Shown: positions 9,798 to 19,735, numbered from the stretch's first letter. The stretch: 64,000 bases of DNA from Henriciella sp. (GCF_029937755.1 NZ_JAPYPG010000010.1:1-64000), one strand, 5' to 3'. The notes: generated by a model from the letters alone, not told the origin. Program-made: numbers and translations.

Positions 9798-9841
9798 GCG
9801 TATAGGGGCGACCCTTTCGTACGCCAGTCAGGAATAGAGCG

Positions 9842-10321
9842 ATGAAACTCAACGAACTCTCTCCCAATGCGGGCTCGACCCATGATCGCCACCGCGTTGG
9901 CCGCGGCGTCGGCTCCGGCAAGGGCAAGACTGGCGGTCGTGGTGTCAAAGGCCAGAAGGCACGTTCGGGTGTTGCCCTGAACGGGTTCGAAGGCGGTCAG
10001 ATGCCGATCTATATGCGTCTGCCGAAGCGTGGCTTCAAAGCGCTGAACTCGAAGAATCATGCCTGGGTCAACCTGGGCCGCCTGACCAAGGCGATCGAGG
10101 CCGGCAAGCTGAAGGCCGACGACATCACCGAAGAGACGCTGGTTGCGTCCGGTGTGATCCGCCGCACGAAAGACGGTGTTCGCCTGCTTGCAAAGGGCGA
10201 TGCGCCGAAGAAGGCCAACATTACGGTGACGGGCGCCAGCAAGGCTGCTATCGAAGCCATCGAAAAAGCGGGTGGGAAGGTGACCGTGACGGGTCCGGCA
10301 ACTGCTGAAAAAGCAGAGTAA
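9842..10321 (+). CDS. rplO: 50S ribosomal protein L15 (uL15)
   Basis: Late-assembling 50S protein. The product is 159 aa. The glycine-rich N-terminus ([33 protein letters not shown]) and [17 protein letters not shown] are conserved. It is followed by an 86-base gap with a hairpin before secY. Confidence 0.97.
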   Translation: MKLNELSPNAGSTHDRHRVGRGVGSGKGKTGGRGVKGQKARSGVALNGFEGGQMPIYMRLPKRGFKALNSKNHAWVNLGRLTKAIEAGKLKADDITEETLVASGVIRRTKDGVRLLAKGDAPKKANITVTGASKAAIEAIEKAGGKVTVTGPATAEKAE

Positions 10322-10362
10322 GCCGCGGCTTTTTCGTCTAAACACCTTCACAAACAGGTTTT

Positions 10363-10390
10363 CGCCGCCAATGTTGGCGGCGATTTCTTT
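10363..10390 (+). terminator. Hairpin with T-rich tail between rplO and secY
   Basis: CGCCGCCA (10363-10370), loop ATGT, TGGCGGCG (10375-10382), followed by ATTTCTTTT. It looks like a weak intrinsic terminator or attenuator that could lower secY-adk expression relative to the ribosomal genes. The T-tract is interrupted, so full termination is doubtful. Confidence 0.5.
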
Positions 10391-10407
10391 TCCGGGAGGA
10401 GGGTCTC

Positions 10408-11769
10408 TTGGCCACAGCCGCTGAACAAATGGCGCGAAACATGAATTTCGGCACCTTCGCCAAGGCGAAGGACCTTCAGGCCCGAATTCTGTTCACGCTC
10501 TTCATTCTCGTTCTCTACCGTCTGGGTACGTTCATTCCCGTACCGGGCCTCGACGCCGAAGCCTTCTCACAATATTTCGCGCAGCAGTCCGGCGGGATGC
10601 TGGGCAGCCTCAACATGTTTGCAGGCGGTGCTGTTGAGCGGATGAGTGTCTTTGCGCTCAACGTCATGCCTTACATTACCGCGTCGATCATCGTGCAGAT
10701 GATGACCAGCGCGGTACCTTCACTTGAAAAGCTCAAGAAGGAAGGCGAGGCCGGACGCAAGCAGATCAACCAGTATACGCGCTACCTGACCGTGGGCTTT
10801 GCCTTCTTCCAGGGCTTCGGCATCTCCATGGGGCTGTCGAACTTCGCGCATGAGGGCCTTGCCTCCTGGTTCTTCATCCTGACCTGCGTCACGACCTTTG
10901 TCGGCGGCACCATGTTCCTGATGTGGATGGGTGAGCAGATCACCGCACGCGGCATCGGTAACGGCATCTCGCTGATCATCTTCGCCGGCATCATTGCCGA
11001 AATGCCGAAGGCGATCTTCAACCTGTTCGCCGGTGGCCGGGAGCAGGGCATCAATGTTGTGTTCGTGCTCGCCATTGTGCTGCTGGTCATTGCCATCCTG
11101 CTGTTCATTGTCTTCATCGAACGCTCCCAGCGCCGGATCCTGATCCAGTATCCGAAGCGCCAGGTCGGCAACCAGATGCAGCAGGGCCAGTCCTCCTTCC
11201 TGCCGCTGAAGATCAATACGTCCGGCGTCATCCCGCCGATCTTCGCGATCGCAATCCTGATGCTGCCGCTGACAGCGGTTGGTCTGGGCGGCGGCAGCAC
11301 CGTCGATCCGCAGGGCGGCGCGACCGATCCGGGCATCCTGCAATGGCTGGCGCTTCACTTCTCGCCGGGCAGCTGGACCTACATCGTCACCTATGGCGTG
11401 CTCGTCGCATTCTTCTGTTTCTTCTACACCTCCATCATGTTCAATCCGGAGGAGACAGCAGACAATCTGCGCAAGTATGGTGGCTTCGTTCCGGGCATTC
11501 GTCCCGGCAAGAACACCGCGGCCTATCTGGACTATGTCCTTACCCGGCTGACCACGATCGGTGCCGTCTATCTCGTCTTTGTCTGTCTGTTGCCGGAGGT
11601 TCTGCGGCGCTACGTCCCGGAAATTCCATTCTACATCGGTGGTACTTCGTTGCTTATCGTTGTATCCGTCACAATGGATACAGTGACACAGATCCAGTCC
11701 CAGCTGATCGCTCATCAGTATGAAGGGCTGATCAAGAAATCGCGGCTGGGAGGCAAGCGTAGACGATGA
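10408..11769 (+). CDS. secY: Protein translocase subunit SecY
   Basis: Channel subunit of the SecYEG translocon in the inner membrane. The product is 453 aa with about ten hydrophobic segments. The cytoplasmic loop ERSQRRILIQYPKRQ near residue 236 and the last loop with NPEETADNLRKYGGFVPGIRPGK are the SecA and ribosome contact regions. The start is TTG at 10408, eight bases after GGGAGGA; the resulting N-terminus (ATAAEQMARNMNFGTFAKA) agrees with alphaproteobacterial SecY, so TTG is better than the internal ATG at 10429. It overlaps adk by four bases. Confidence 0.97.
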   Translation: MATAAEQMARNMNFGTFAKAKDLQARILFTLFILVLYRLGTFIPVPGLDAEAFSQYFAQQSGGMLGSLNMFAGGAVERMSVFALNVMPYITASIIVQMMTSAVPSLEKLKKEGEAGRKQINQYTRYLTVGFAFFQGFGISMGLSNFAHEGLASWFFILTCVTTFVGGTMFLMWMGEQITARGIGNGISLIIFAGIIAEMPKAIFNLFAGGREQGINVVFVLAIVLLVIAILLFIVFIERSQRRILIQYPKRQVGNQMQQGQSSFLPLKINTSGVIPPIFAIAILMLPLTAVGLGGGSTVDPQGGATDPGILQWLALHFSPGSWTYIVTYGVLVAFFCFFYTSIMFNPEETADNLRKYGGFVPGIRPGKNTAAYLDYVLTRLTTIGAVYLVFVCLLPEVLRRYVPEIPFYIGGTSLLIVVSVTMDTVTQIQSQLIAHQYEGLIKKSRLGGKRRR

Positions 11770-12335
11770 ACCTGATACTTTTCGGTCCACCGGCCGCCGG
11801 CAAGGGGACGCAAGCCAAGCGTCTGGTCGAGCAGCATGGCTATATCCAGCTTTCGACCGGTGACATGCTTCGCGCAGCCCGCGCATCCGGATCCGAGCTT
11901 GGCAATCGTGTCGCCAAGATCATGGACGAGGGCGGCCTGGTCTCCGACGAGATCGTGATTGACCTGATCGACGAACAGCTGGCCGCCCACAAGGACGCGC
12001 CGGGTTTCATCTTCGACGGGTTCCCGCGTACGGTCGGCCAGGCGAAAGCGCTGGATGAACTGCTAGAAACGCGCGGCATGAAAGTGGATTGCGTGATCCG
12101 TCTCGTTGTCGACGAGACCCAGCTGATGGAGCGCGTGACCAAGCGCTTCGAGGAGCAGGGCCGCAAGGATGATAATCCGGCGACTTTTGCAGCCCGGCTC
12201 GAAAAGTATAATATGGATACAGCCCCGCTTCTTCCGTTCTATGCGGAGCGCGGAATCCTTCGCGAAGTCGATGGAATGGCGAGTATAGAAGAGGTAACGG
12301 AGGGCGTCGAACAGGCGCTGAAACAGACCGCATAA
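11766..12335 (+). CDS. adk: Adenylate kinase, short-lid form
   Basis: Catalyses ATP + AMP to 2 ADP in the cytoplasm. The product is 189 aa. P-loop GPPAAGKGT at 7-15, AMP-site TGDMLR at 31-36, DGFPRT at 84-89, and the [16 protein letters not shown] stretch near 143-158. The length and lack of the zinc-finger-like LID insertion mark the short form typical of alphaproteobacteria. Last gene of the spc-type operon; coupled to secY by an ATGA overlap. Confidence 0.97.
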   Translation: MNLILFGPPAAGKGTQAKRLVEQHGYIQLSTGDMLRAARASGSELGNRVAKIMDEGGLVSDEIVIDLIDEQLAAHKDAPGFIFDGFPRTVGQAKALDELLETRGMKVDCVIRLVVDETQLMERVTKRFEEQGRKDDNPATFAARLEKYNMDTAPLLPFYAERGILREVDGMASIEEVTEGVEQALKQTA

Positions 12336-12352
12336 AAGCCGCACTTCACCAG

Positions 12353-12380
12353 TTGACGCGGCGATTTGCACGTCTATAAC
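12353..12380 (+). promoter_or_regulatory. Strong promoter for rpsM-rpsK-rpoA-rplQ
   Basis: TTGACG at 12353-12358 and TATAAC at 12375-12380 with a 16-base spacer (CTATAAC fits the alphaproteobacterial -10). It lies in the 139-base gap between adk and rpsM and would give a leader of about 90 bases. Confidence 0.75.
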
Positions 12381-12474
12381 GACGCACTTCGTTAAGAGGT
12401 CGGGTTCGCGCGCGCGAGGCGTTGGTTTTCGTTTCGCGCCGAGCCCGTTTTCGGCAGTTTTAGGAGACAGGCCC

Positions 12475-12843
12475 GTGGCCCGTATTGCAGGCGTAAACAT
12501 TCCGACGAACAAGCGTGTCGAGATCGCGCTTCGTTATATTCACGGCATTGGCCCGGCCAAGGCCCGCGAAATCACCGAGAAGATCGGCATTGAACGGGAC
12601 CGTCGCGTCTCGGACCTTACCGACGCCGAGGTGATCCAGATTCGCGAAACCATCGACGGCGACTTTCTCGTCGAGGGCGACCTGCGCCGTGAAGTGTCGA
12701 TGAACATCAAGCGCCTGATGGATCTTGGCTGCTATCGTGGCCTGCGTCACCGCAAGCGCCTGCCGGTCCGTGGCCAGCGGACCCATACAAATGCCCGTAC
12801 CCGCAAGGGTCCGGCGAAACCCATCGCCGGCAAGAAGAAGTAG
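12475..12843 (+). CDS. rpsM: 30S ribosomal protein S13 (uS13)
   Basis: Head protein that touches the P-site tRNA and forms inter-subunit bridges. The product is 122 aa. It starts with GTG at 12475 after [28 protein letters not shown] and the C-terminal [15 protein letters not shown] are conserved. First gene of the alpha-type operon here, driven by the promoter at 12353. Confidence 0.97.
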   Translation: MARIAGVNIPTNKRVEIALRYIHGIGPAKAREITEKIGIERDRRVSDLTDAEVIQIRETIDGDFLVEGDLRREVSMNIKRLMDLGCYRGLRHRKRLPVRGQRTHTNARTRKGPAKPIAGKKK

Positions 12844-12855
12844 GACCAGACCGAT

Positions 12856-13245
12856 ATGGCTCGTGATACGACCCGCGTTCGCCGCCGTGCCCGCAAGAAC
12901 ATCTCCTCAGGTGTCGCGCATGTGACGTCGAGCTTCAACAATACGATGGTGACCATCACCGACGCGCAGGGAAATGCAATTTCCTGGTCGTCCGCCGGGA
13001 CCATGGGCTTCAAGGGGTCGCGTAAGTCGACGCCTTATGCTGCCCAGGTTGCGGCTGAAGATGCCGCCAAGAAGGCCCAGGAGCATGGTCTCCAGACCAT
13101 CGAGGTGAATGTCCGTGGTCCGGGGTCCGGCCGTGAAAGCGCTCTTCGCGCCCTGCAGGCGGCTGGCCTGACGATCACGTCCATCCGCGACACGACCCCA
13201 ATTCCACACAATGGATGCCGCCCGCCGAAACGCCGCCGCGTCTAG
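12856..13245 (+). CDS. rpsK: 30S ribosomal protein S11 (uS11)
   Basis: Platform protein near the mRNA exit. The product is 129 aa, normal length. [22 protein letters not shown] and the C-terminal [18 protein letters not shown] are hallmark sequences. Twelve bases after rpsM. Confidence 0.98.
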   Translation: MARDTTRVRRRARKNISSGVAHVTSSFNNTMVTITDAQGNAISWSSAGTMGFKGSRKSTPYAAQVAAEDAAKKAQEHGLQTIEVNVRGPGSGRESALRALQAAGLTITSIRDTTPIPHNGCRPPKRRRV

Positions 13246-13284
13246 GCTCAAGCCCCATCCATATATAGAGCAAGGAGGCCTTGA

Positions 13285-14325
13285 ATGGCCGATACCGCGA
13301 CCAGTGTGAATGACCGTAACTGGAAAGAACTGATCCGCCCGAACCGTCCGAAGGTCGAGGCAGGTCGTGATCCGCGCCGCCATGCCAAGCTCGTCATCGA
13401 GCCGCTGGAGCGCGGTTTTGGTACGACTCTCGGTAACGCGCTTCGCCGCGTGCTGCTCTCGTCGCTGCAAGGCGCCGCGATTACCGGTGTCTCCATCGAC
13501 GGCGTGGTGCACGAATTCTCGTCCATTCCGGGCGTCCGCGAAGACGTGACCACCATCGTGCTGAACCTGAAGCAGGTCGCCATCGACATGGTTTCGGATA
13601 CGCCGAAGCGCATGATCCTGAAGGCTGACGGCAAGGGCGAAGTGAAAGCCGGCCAGATCGAGACCTCGGGCGACGTGAAGATCCTCAACCCGGATCTCGT
13701 CATCTGTACGCTCGATGATGGCGCCTCGGTCCGCATGGAATTCACGGTTGCGACCGGCAAGGGCTATGTCCCGGCCGATCAGAGCCGTCCGGAAGATGCC
13801 CCGATCGGCTTCATCCCGGTCGATGCGATCTATTCGCCGGTTCGCCGCGTTGGCTACAGCGTGGAAGACACCCGCGAAGGCACCGTTCTGGACTATGACA
13901 AGCTGACGCTGACCGTCGAAACCGACGGCTCGATCACGCCGGAAGATTCCGTGGCATATGCCGCGCGTATCCTCCAGGACCAGCTGCAGCTCTTCATCAC
14001 CTTCGACGAGCCGGAAACCGAGACCTCCTCTTCCAGCGAAGAGACCGATCTCGGCTTCAACCCGGTCCTTCTCAAGAAGGTGGACGAGCTCGAACTGTCT
14101 GTCCGCTCGGCAAACTGCCTGAAGAACGACAACATCGTTTATATCGGCGACCTGATCCAGAAGTCGGAAGCGGAAATGCTCCGCACCCCGAACTTCGGCC
14201 GCAAGTCGCTGAACGAGATCAAGGAAGTGCTCGCTGGCATGGGGCTGCACCTCGGCATGGAAGTGCCGGACTGGCCGCCGGAAGACATCGAGGCACTTGC
14301 CAAGAAATACGACGACCACCTCTAA
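13285..14325 (+). CDS. rpoA: RNA polymerase alpha subunit
   Basis: Assembles the core enzyme and contacts activators and UP elements. The product is 346 aa: an N-terminal dimerisation domain ([20 protein letters not shown] near 33-52) and a C-terminal DNA-binding domain (about 265-335) with [16 protein letters not shown], including the arginine of the classical 265 determinant. GCAAGGAGGCC precedes the ATG. No rpsD lies between rpsK and rpoA, as usual in alphaproteobacteria. Confidence 0.98.
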   Translation: MADTATSVNDRNWKELIRPNRPKVEAGRDPRRHAKLVIEPLERGFGTTLGNALRRVLLSSLQGAAITGVSIDGVVHEFSSIPGVREDVTTIVLNLKQVAIDMVSDTPKRMILKADGKGEVKAGQIETSGDVKILNPDLVICTLDDGASVRMEFTVATGKGYVPADQSRPEDAPIGFIPVDAIYSPVRRVGYSVEDTREGTVLDYDKLTLTVETDGSITPEDSVAYAARILQDQLQLFITFDEPETETSSSSEETDLGFNPVLLKKVDELELSVRSANCLKNDNIVYIGDLIQKSEAEMLRTPNFGRKSLNEIKEVLAGMGLHLGMEVPDWPPEDIEALAKKYDDHL

Positions 14326-14361
14326 AAGTCCGCCCGGGAGGGCGCGCAGGAGACCAAGTAA

Positions 14362-14784
14362 ATGGCCCACGGAATTGCACATCGCAAGCTGAACCGCACC
14401 TCGTCGCACCGCAAGGCGATGTTCGCGAATATGGCCGCTTCGCTGATCGAGCATGAGCAGATCGTGACGACCCTTCCCAAGGCGAAGGAGCTCAAGCCGA
14501 TCATGGACAAGCTGGTGACGCTGGCAAAGAAGGGCGATCTTCCGTCCCGCCGCCGTGCTATCGCGCAGGTCCGCAACAAGGAAGCGGTCCAGAAGCTCTT
14601 TGAAGTGTTCGGTGAGCGCTACAAGGACCGTAATGGCGGTTATACCCGCGTCCTGAAAGCCGGCTATCGCCATGGCGACAATGCTGCCGTGGCCGTGATC
14701 GAGCTGGTCGACCGCGACGAAGACGCCAAAGGTGCCAAGGACCGTGCCCGCCACGAGGCCGAACTCGAGGCGATGGAAGAATAG
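14362..14784 (+). CDS. rplQ: 50S ribosomal protein L17 (bL17)
   Basis: Large-subunit protein near the tunnel exit. The product is 140 aa with the signature [19 protein letters not shown] near residues 10-28 and [23 protein letters not shown] short acidic tail follows. Last gene of its operon; a clear terminator follows at 14810. Confidence 0.97.
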   Translation: MAHGIAHRKLNRTSSHRKAMFANMAASLIEHEQIVTTLPKAKELKPIMDKLVTLAKKGDLPSRRRAIAQVRNKEAVQKLFEVFGERYKDRNGGYTRVLKAGYRHGDNAAVAVIELVDRDEDAKGAKDRARHEAELEAMEE

Positions 14785-14809
14785 GTCTTCCGCCAGACGA
14801 ATTTGGAAA

Positions 14810-14839
14810 AGCCCCGTCAGAACTGGCGGGGCTTTTTTT
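14810..14839. terminator. Bidirectional terminator after rplQ
   Basis: AGCCCCGTCA (14810-14819), loop GAAC, TGGCGGGGCT (14824-14833), then a run of seven T; upstream AAAA gives U residues on the other strand. It serves rplQ and, from the other side, the convergent acyl-CoA dehydrogenase. Confidence 0.9.
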
Positions 14840-14843
14840 ATGT

Positions 14844-16052
14844 CTAAAGCCCGAGCTGTCCCTTTGACAGGATGTTACGCTGAATCTCGTTGGAGCCGGC
14901 GTATATGGAGCCGGCGCGGTCGTTGAGATATTTCGGCGCGACGGTGACAAGGCTGTCGGGGCCGACCAGCCCCTGATTGGAGGAGTGGCGCGTGACGACA
15001 GGCCCGCCCGGGCTTGTATGTTCCGGCTGGAAGGGCTGGACGTGCAAGCCGGCCAGGTCGAGCGCGATTTCGGTGACGCGCTGGCTGAGTTCGGTGCCTT
15101 TGATCTTCATCATCGACGCCTTGAGGCCGGGTGTGCCGCCGCTCGACAGCTCCGACATCATCATCAGCTCGGCGGCTTCCAGCGCTTCGGCTTCCATCTC
15201 TGTGGCCGCAATCGCCATGTTCAGGTCTGCATCCAGCCGGCCGAGCTCGGCCGCAGTGCGGCGCAGCGCGCCAAGCCGCTGCAGCAGGCGCGGGCCGTAG
15301 GACGAGCCGCCGCGCTCGAATTCGAGCAGGTATTTGGCAACCGTCCAGCCTTTGTCGACATCTCCGATCACGTTCGCCTTGGACACACGCACATCGTCGA
15401 AGAAGACGGCATTCTGGATATGCTCGCCCGACAGCATGATGATCGGGTCAACGGTGACACCGGGTGCCGTCATGTCGATCAGGAGGAAGGTGATGCCCTG
15501 CTGGGGCTTGCCGGAGGCGTCGGTGCGCACCAGGCAGAACATCATGTTCGCCTCATGGGCATGAGTCGTCCAGATCTTCGAGCCGTTGCAGATGAAGGCG
15601 TCGCCATCGTCTTCGGCCGACATGGTCAGCGCGGCGAGGTCGGACCCGGCGTGCGGCTCTGAATAGCCCTGGCACCAGAAATCCTCGCCCGACAGGATGC
15701 GGGGCAGGTAATGTGCCTTCTGCGCTTCGGAGCCATGTCCGATCAGGGCCGGCCCACACATGCCGATGCCCATGGGCGAGAGCGGCGGCGCGCCCGCCTT
15801 GGCCATTTCGAGATCAAAGATGTAATGCTGCGCGACCGACCAGTCGCACCCGCCATGTTCCACCGGCCATGAGGGCGCCGCCCAGCCCTTCTCCAGCAGG
15901 ATGGCCTGCCATTCGAGCGCGATGGGTTTCTCGGCATAGACGCTTGTCATGCGCGCGGCGTAGCGCTTCAGATCCTGCGTCAGCGCGTCGTCCAGAAAGC
16001 TCCGGACCTCGTCGCGAAAGGCTTCCTCGGCAGGGCTGAAGGTCAGTTGCAT
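14844..16052 (-). CDS. Acyl-CoA dehydrogenase family protein
   Basis: FAD-dependent alpha,beta-dehydrogenation of an acyl-CoA thioester. The product is 402 aa from ATG 16052, which has GTGGAG eight bases upstream; a 10-residue longer form from 16082 lacks a ribosome site. The N-terminal helical domain starts [18 protein letters not shown], the FAD-binding loop [15 protein letters not shown] is near residues 128-142, and the C-terminal [19 protein letters not shown] is the family end. The substrate cannot be read; the sequence resembles the large-substrate (steroid or branched-chain side chain) group more than short-chain enzymes. Convergent with rplQ. Confidence 0.92.
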   Translation of the reverse strand: MQLTFSPAEEAFRDEVRSFLDDALTQDLKRYAARMTSVYAEKPIALEWQAILLEKGWAAPSWPVEHGGCDWSVAQHYIFDLEMAKAGAPPLSPMGIGMCGPALIGHGSEAQKAHYLPRILSGEDFWCQGYSEPHAGSDLAALTMSAEDDGDAFICNGSKIWTTHAHEANMMFCLVRTDASGKPQQGITFLLIDMTAPGVTVDPIIMLSGEHIQNAVFFDDVRVSKANVIGDVDKGWTVAKYLLEFERGGSSYGPRLLQRLGALRRTAAELGRLDADLNMAIAATEMEAEALEAAELMMMSELSSGGTPGLKASMMKIKGTELSQRVTEIALDLAGLHVQPFQPEHTSPGGPVVTRHSSNQGLVGPDSLVTVAPKYLNDRAGSIYAGSNEIQRNILSKGQLGL

Positions 16053-16122
16053 CGATGGCTCCACGGCTAAGCTTGATGCCATGATGGAGCGAGCCGTAGA
16101 GGCTTCAACCCATGCCCGCGGG

Positions 16123-16851
16123 TCACCCTGACCAATGGGCCTTCAGGGCTCCCGTAACGTCGTCGGTGCATTCAACGATCGACCAATGTCCGCAATTTCC
16201 GAGGAGCTCCAGTGTCGCGCCGGTGCGCTTGCAGAACGTCTCTGCCGTCTCGTCGGAGGTGTAGGGGTCGCTGCCGCCCCAGATGACGAGGCCGCGCGGG
16301 TGCACCTTGTCGATGTCGCTGTCCCAGCTTGCGCCGACTTTCATGCCGGAGCGGTAAAGCTTCAGGATGGCCCGCCGGCTTTCCCGCTTCCAGTGAACGG
16401 CTTCATGGGCAGCCAGGCCTTCCGACATGCGCTGGCGGACAAGCGCCTTCTCGAGGTCGCTCGGGGGCGAAATCGCCATCAGGAACTCACCGAGCAGAGG
16501 GGTTGCCCAGAGGTGTGCGATGAGCGGCCACGGGTCGTTCGGGTCGGGTACGGCGTTAGCGGCGGTCCAGCTACGGATAAGGTCAGGTCTGAGGCAGGCG
16601 GCGCGTACCACGAACAGGCCACCCCAATCATGGCCAACGAGGTCGATGGGACCGTCACGCTCGAAGGCGGCCTCCATTTCTGCGATCAACCAGTCCACAT
16701 AGGCGTCAGGCGTGCCGGCGAAATCCATTGGCGCTGGCGTTGCGAGTCCAGGCAAGGCCGGACACATGGCGGTTTCTGAGAGGCCGAGGGCCTCCACGAG
16801 CGGTGACCACACGATCGGTGTGTCGGGTATGCCGTGAACAAAAAGTTTCAC
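16123..16851 (-). CDS. Alpha/beta hydrolase (haloalkane dehalogenase-like), copy 1
   Basis: The product is about 242 aa with a GHDWGG nucleophile elbow near residue 74 (Asp nucleophile of the dehalogenase/epoxide hydrolase type), an oxyanion HGIPDTP near residue 7, a later acid in GGSDPYTS, and a catalytic His in GHWS near the C-terminus. The GTG at 16851 is preferred because it gives MKLFVHG, matching its neighbour; a TTG one codon upstream is also possible. It is a clear tandem paralogue of the gene at 16897-17625, with the same order of motifs and a gap of only 45 bases. Substrate unknown. Confidence 0.85.
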   Translation of the reverse strand: MKLFVHGIPDTPIVWSPLVEALGLSETAMCPALPGLATPAPMDFAGTPDAYVDWLIAEMEAAFERDGPIDLVGHDWGGLFVVRAACLRPDLIRSWTAANAVPDPNDPWPLIAHLWATPLLGEFLMAISPPSDLEKALVRQRMSEGLAAHEAVHWKRESRRAILKLYRSGMKVGASWDSDIDKVHPRGLVIWGGSDPYTSDETAETFCKRTGATLELLGNCGHWSIVECTDDVTGALKAHWSG

Positions 16852-16896
16852 CAATCCGCCCTCACGTGCGGCGCGCGTTGCAGAGCTGGGCCCGCT

Positions 16897-17625
16897 TCAA
16901 GCCCAGTGGCTCCGAAGCAAGTCGGCGAACTTGCCTGCTCTCTCAACGACGGACCAGTGCCCTGTGTTCCCGCAACGGTGGAGGGGTACGCCGGTATGCT
17001 GGCAAAACCGCTCGGCCGTCTCGACCGGCACGAACGGGTCGTCATCGCCCCAGAAGACCATGCCCCTGTCGGGCAGCCGGTCGAGGTCCTTCGCCCACTC
17101 GGACGCGACATGTTTCGCCGAACGGTAGAGCTTCAGGATCGAGGATTTCATCGACCTGTCCCAGTGCTGGGCTTCAATTTCACCGATCTCCCTCGGCACA
17201 CCCGATTGCACGAAAGCTTCGGTCAGGCGCTTGCGGCTTGTGAGCGCCATGAACAGTTCGCCAAGAAGGGGTGTCTGGAATATCCGGGCGGTGCGATGCC
17301 ACTTGTAGTCTTGCTCCGGCAGGGCGTTCGACACGGCCCAGCTGCGCACAAGGTCCGGTCTCAAGCATGCCGCGCGGACGACCAGGAGCGCGCCCCAGTC
17401 ATGCCCGACAAGGTCGACCTCGCCGTGCCTGGCGTGTTCGGTTTCGATAATACCGACCAGCCAGTCAGCATAAGCCTCCTTGGTGCAGTCGAAGCCATCG
17501 GGGACCGGAACGGAGAAGCCGGGCAGGGCGGGGCAGAGGGTTTCGCCGGCATCCTTGCCAAGCTCGCCAAGCAGCGGCTCCCACATGGCCGGCGTGTCCG
17601 GCACGCCGTGCACGAAGATTTTCAT
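16897..17625 (-). CDS. Alpha/beta hydrolase (haloalkane dehalogenase-like), copy 2
   Basis: The product is 242 aa. It shares the architecture of the next gene: MKIFVHGVPDTP start, GHDWGALLVVRAACLRPDL elbow with an Asp nucleophile near residue 75, GDDDPFVPVETAERFC acid region and GHWSVVE with the catalytic His. GGAGGAG stands before the ATG. Together the pair looks like a recent tandem duplication that has diverged. Epoxide hydrolase or haloalkane dehalogenase activity are both possible; the halide-stabilising residues cannot be assigned by eye. Confidence 0.87.
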   Translation of the reverse strand: MKIFVHGVPDTPAMWEPLLGELGKDAGETLCPALPGFSVPVPDGFDCTKEAYADWLVGIIETEHARHGEVDLVGHDWGALLVVRAACLRPDLVRSWAVSNALPEQDYKWHRTARIFQTPLLGELFMALTSRKRLTEAFVQSGVPREIGEIEAQHWDRSMKSSILKLYRSAKHVASEWAKDLDRLPDRGMVFWGDDDPFVPVETAERFCQHTGVPLHRCGNTGHWSVVERAGKFADLLRSHWA

Positions 17626-17762
17626 GATGTTGCTCCTCCCGGTGCGCGACCATATGCCATCACGCTTCTGCGCTCAATCAGGCCAGCTTCCGTTCCGGCA
17701 AGCTTGCCCTGATCGGGGCTCTGTTGGCATGGTGTCGCAAAACCCCAGTGGAGGACAGGTTC

Positions 17763-18761
17763 ATGAAGACAGCCATCACCGAGATGTTCGGAATCGAGCA
17801 CCCGATTGTTCAGGGCGGGATGCACTATGTCGGCTTCGCGGAAATGGCGGCGGCGGTCTCCAATGCCGGCGGCCTCGGCATCATCACCGCGCTGACCCAG
17901 AAGACGCCTGAAGATCTCGCCAATGAGATCGCGCGCTGCAAGGACATGACGGACAAGCCGTTCGGCGTGAACATCACTTTCCTGCCGTCCACCACGCCGC
18001 CTGACTATCCGGGCATCGTGAAGGCCGTCATCGACGGTGGCGTGAAGGTGGTCGAGACAGCCGGCAATAATCCGCAAGCGGTCCTGCCCCATCTCAAGGA
18101 TGCCGGCATCAAGGTTATCCACAAGTGCACCGCAGTCCGTCACGCCCTGAAGGCGCAATCCATCGGATGTGACGCCGTCAGCGTCGACGGGTTCGAATGT
18201 GGTGGCCACCCGGGCGAGGATGATGTGCCGAACATGATCCTCCTGCCGCGCGCGGCCGACGAGCTGGAAATTCCGTTCGTCTCCTCAGGCGGCCAGGCCG
18301 ATGGCCGCAGCCTCGTGGCGTCACTCGCCATGGGGGCCGCCGGCATGAACATGGGCACGCGTTTCATCGCAACGAAGGAAGCGCCGGTGCACCAGAACGT
18401 CAAAGACGCCATTGTGGCGGCGACCGAACTCGACACGCGTCTCGTGATGCGTCCGCTGCGCAATACCGAGCGCGTGCTCAACAATGCCGGCGTCGAGCGC
18501 CTTCTCGAGAAGGAAAAGAAGCTCGGCTCGGACATCAAGTTCGAGGACATCATCGAGGAAGTCGCTGGCGTCTATCCGAAGATCATGGTCGAGGGCGAAA
18601 TGGATGCGGGCGCCTGGTCCTGCGGCATGGTAGCGGGTCTCATCCATGACATCCCGACCTGCCAGGAGCTGATCGACCGGATCATGAACGAGGCACACGA
18701 GATCATCGAGACCCGCCTGCGCGGCTTCCTCGGCACGCGGGAAGCGGTTGCGGCCGAATAG
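17763..18761 (+). CDS. Nitronate monooxygenase family protein
   Basis: FMN-dependent TIM-barrel enzyme that oxidises alkyl nitronates; relatives include FabK enoyl reductases. The product is 332 aa from ATG 17763, which has GGAGGACAGG upstream. HPIVQGGMHYVGFAEMAAAVSNAGGLG near the N-terminus, KPFGVNITFLPS, a glycine-rich phosphate site SSGGQADGRSLVASLAMGA and MGTRFIATKEAPVH are typical. It diverges from the hydrolase pair at 17625; the 137-base gap may hold both promoters. Confidence 0.88.
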   Translation: MKTAITEMFGIEHPIVQGGMHYVGFAEMAAAVSNAGGLGIITALTQKTPEDLANEIARCKDMTDKPFGVNITFLPSTTPPDYPGIVKAVIDGGVKVVETAGNNPQAVLPHLKDAGIKVIHKCTAVRHALKAQSIGCDAVSVDGFECGGHPGEDDVPNMILLPRAADELEIPFVSSGGQADGRSLVASLAMGAAGMNMGTRFIATKEAPVHQNVKDAIVAATELDTRLVMRPLRNTERVLNNAGVERLLEKEKKLGSDIKFEDIIEEVAGVYPKIMVEGEMDAGAWSCGMVAGLIHDIPTCQELIDRIMNEAHEIIETRLRGFLGTREAVAAE

Positions 18762-18803
18762 GCGGCACGGCATACATCTCTGAAACTTGGCTGGAGGGCG
18801 CTT

Positions 18804-19241
18804 ATGCGTAATGGATTGATTGGTTTTACGCTGGGCGCCGCCTTGCTTGGCAGTGCTTGTACACCCGGTGAGACTGGCGGCATGTCCGCTCAGGACACCT
18901 GCGGACAGATGCTGTCAGGCGACCCGGAGATCGAGGCCGACCTCGCAGAGTTCGATGCGACGGTGGATGACTACTGCGCGTGCTTCGCGACGACGCTTGA
19001 GTCGCAGACCGAGGAAGACCGCGATGCGATCATGAAGGTCGTCAGCACGATTGCTGAACTTCGTACCGAGCGGAATATCGGACTCGAGGCTGCCGCAGAG
19101 CTTCTGGAAGAAGTGGCTGAGGGCCGGAATACGAATGAGTCCATCGATATTAGCGGGAGCGCCTTCGAGACTGCCGGCAGGTTCGTGGACGGGATCCGCA
19201 ACGATCTCCGGGATAATGACGGGCAGTGCCCGGCGAGCTAG
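18804..19241 (+). CDS. Putative lipoprotein, unknown function
   Basis: The product is 145 aa with a signal peptide ending in the lipobox LGSAC (Cys at about 19), so it is probably anchored in an envelope membrane. The mature part is acidic, with a Cys pair DDYCACF near residues 52-58 plus further Cys at about 33 and 142 that could form disulfides, and two predicted helices. TGGAGGGC precedes the ATG. I do not recognise the family. Convergent with rnhA, four bases apart. Confidence 0.75.
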   Translation: MRNGLIGFTLGAALLGSACTPGETGGMSAQDTCGQMLSGDPEIEADLAEFDATVDDYCACFATTLESQTEEDRDAIMKVVSTIAELRTERNIGLEAAAELLEEVAEGRNTNESIDISGSAFETAGRFVDGIRNDLRDNDGQCPAS

Positions 19242-19244
19242 GCG

Positions 19245-19691
19245 CTAGTCCCTGACACGCGCTTCGACGGCGCCGAGCCGGGCCAGCTCGTCGGCGCGTT
19301 CGTTGCCTTCGTCGCCGTCATGGCCTTTCACCCAGCGCCAGTCGACGTCATGGCGTGCGCAAGCCTCCTCAAGCGCTTGCCACAAATCCTTGTTCTTGAC
19401 CGGCTTTTTCGACGCGGTTTTCCAGCCATTGCGCTTCCAGCCATGGATCCACTTGGTCAGTCCGTCCTTCACATAAGTGGAATCGGTGTGCAGGCGGACT
19501 TTCGACGGCTTCTTGAGGGCTTTCAGCGCCTCGATCGCGGCCATCAGTTCCATGCGGTTGTTCGTGGTCGCGGCTTCGCCACCATATAGTTCCTTGCAGT
19601 GGTCGCCGGCCCGCATCACCGCGCCCCAGCCACCGGGACCGGGATTGCCGCTGCAGGCGCCATCCGTCCAGATTTCAATCAACTTCGACAT
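19245..19691 (-). CDS. rnhA: Ribonuclease HI
   Basis: Degrades the RNA strand of RNA-DNA hybrids during replication and R-loop removal. The product is 148 aa from ATG 19691. The four catalytic acids are present: D10 ([14 protein letters not shown]), E48 (NNRMELMAA), D70 (HTDSTYV) and D134 (NERADELA), with His124 in [10 protein letters not shown]. The reading frame stays open upstream of 19691 but overlaps the neighbouring membrane-protein gene in another frame and is not conserved RNase H sequence. In many alphaproteobacteria rnhA follows thrB; here a membrane-protein gene sits between them. Confidence 0.96.
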   Translation of the reverse strand: MSKLIEIWTDGACSGNPGPGGWGAVMRAGDHCKELYGGEAATTNNRMELMAAIEALKALKKPSKVRLHTDSTYVKDGLTKWIHGWKRNGWKTASKKPVKNKDLWQALEEACARHDVDWRWVKGHDGDEGNERADELARLGAVEARVRD

Positions 19692-19735
19692 GACAGACCG
19701 GTTCGCTCGCTTCGCCCGGTCCGTCAAGACGGGTG

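Noticed and set aside
10720-11886. 388-residue open frame antisense to secY
   Set aside because: Charged low-quality sequence and complete overlap with a certain gene.
12907-14754. 615-residue open frame on the minus strand
   Set aside because: Lies fully antisense to rpsK, rpoA and rplQ; its sequence is His/Arg/Asp-rich noise produced by GC-rich codons.
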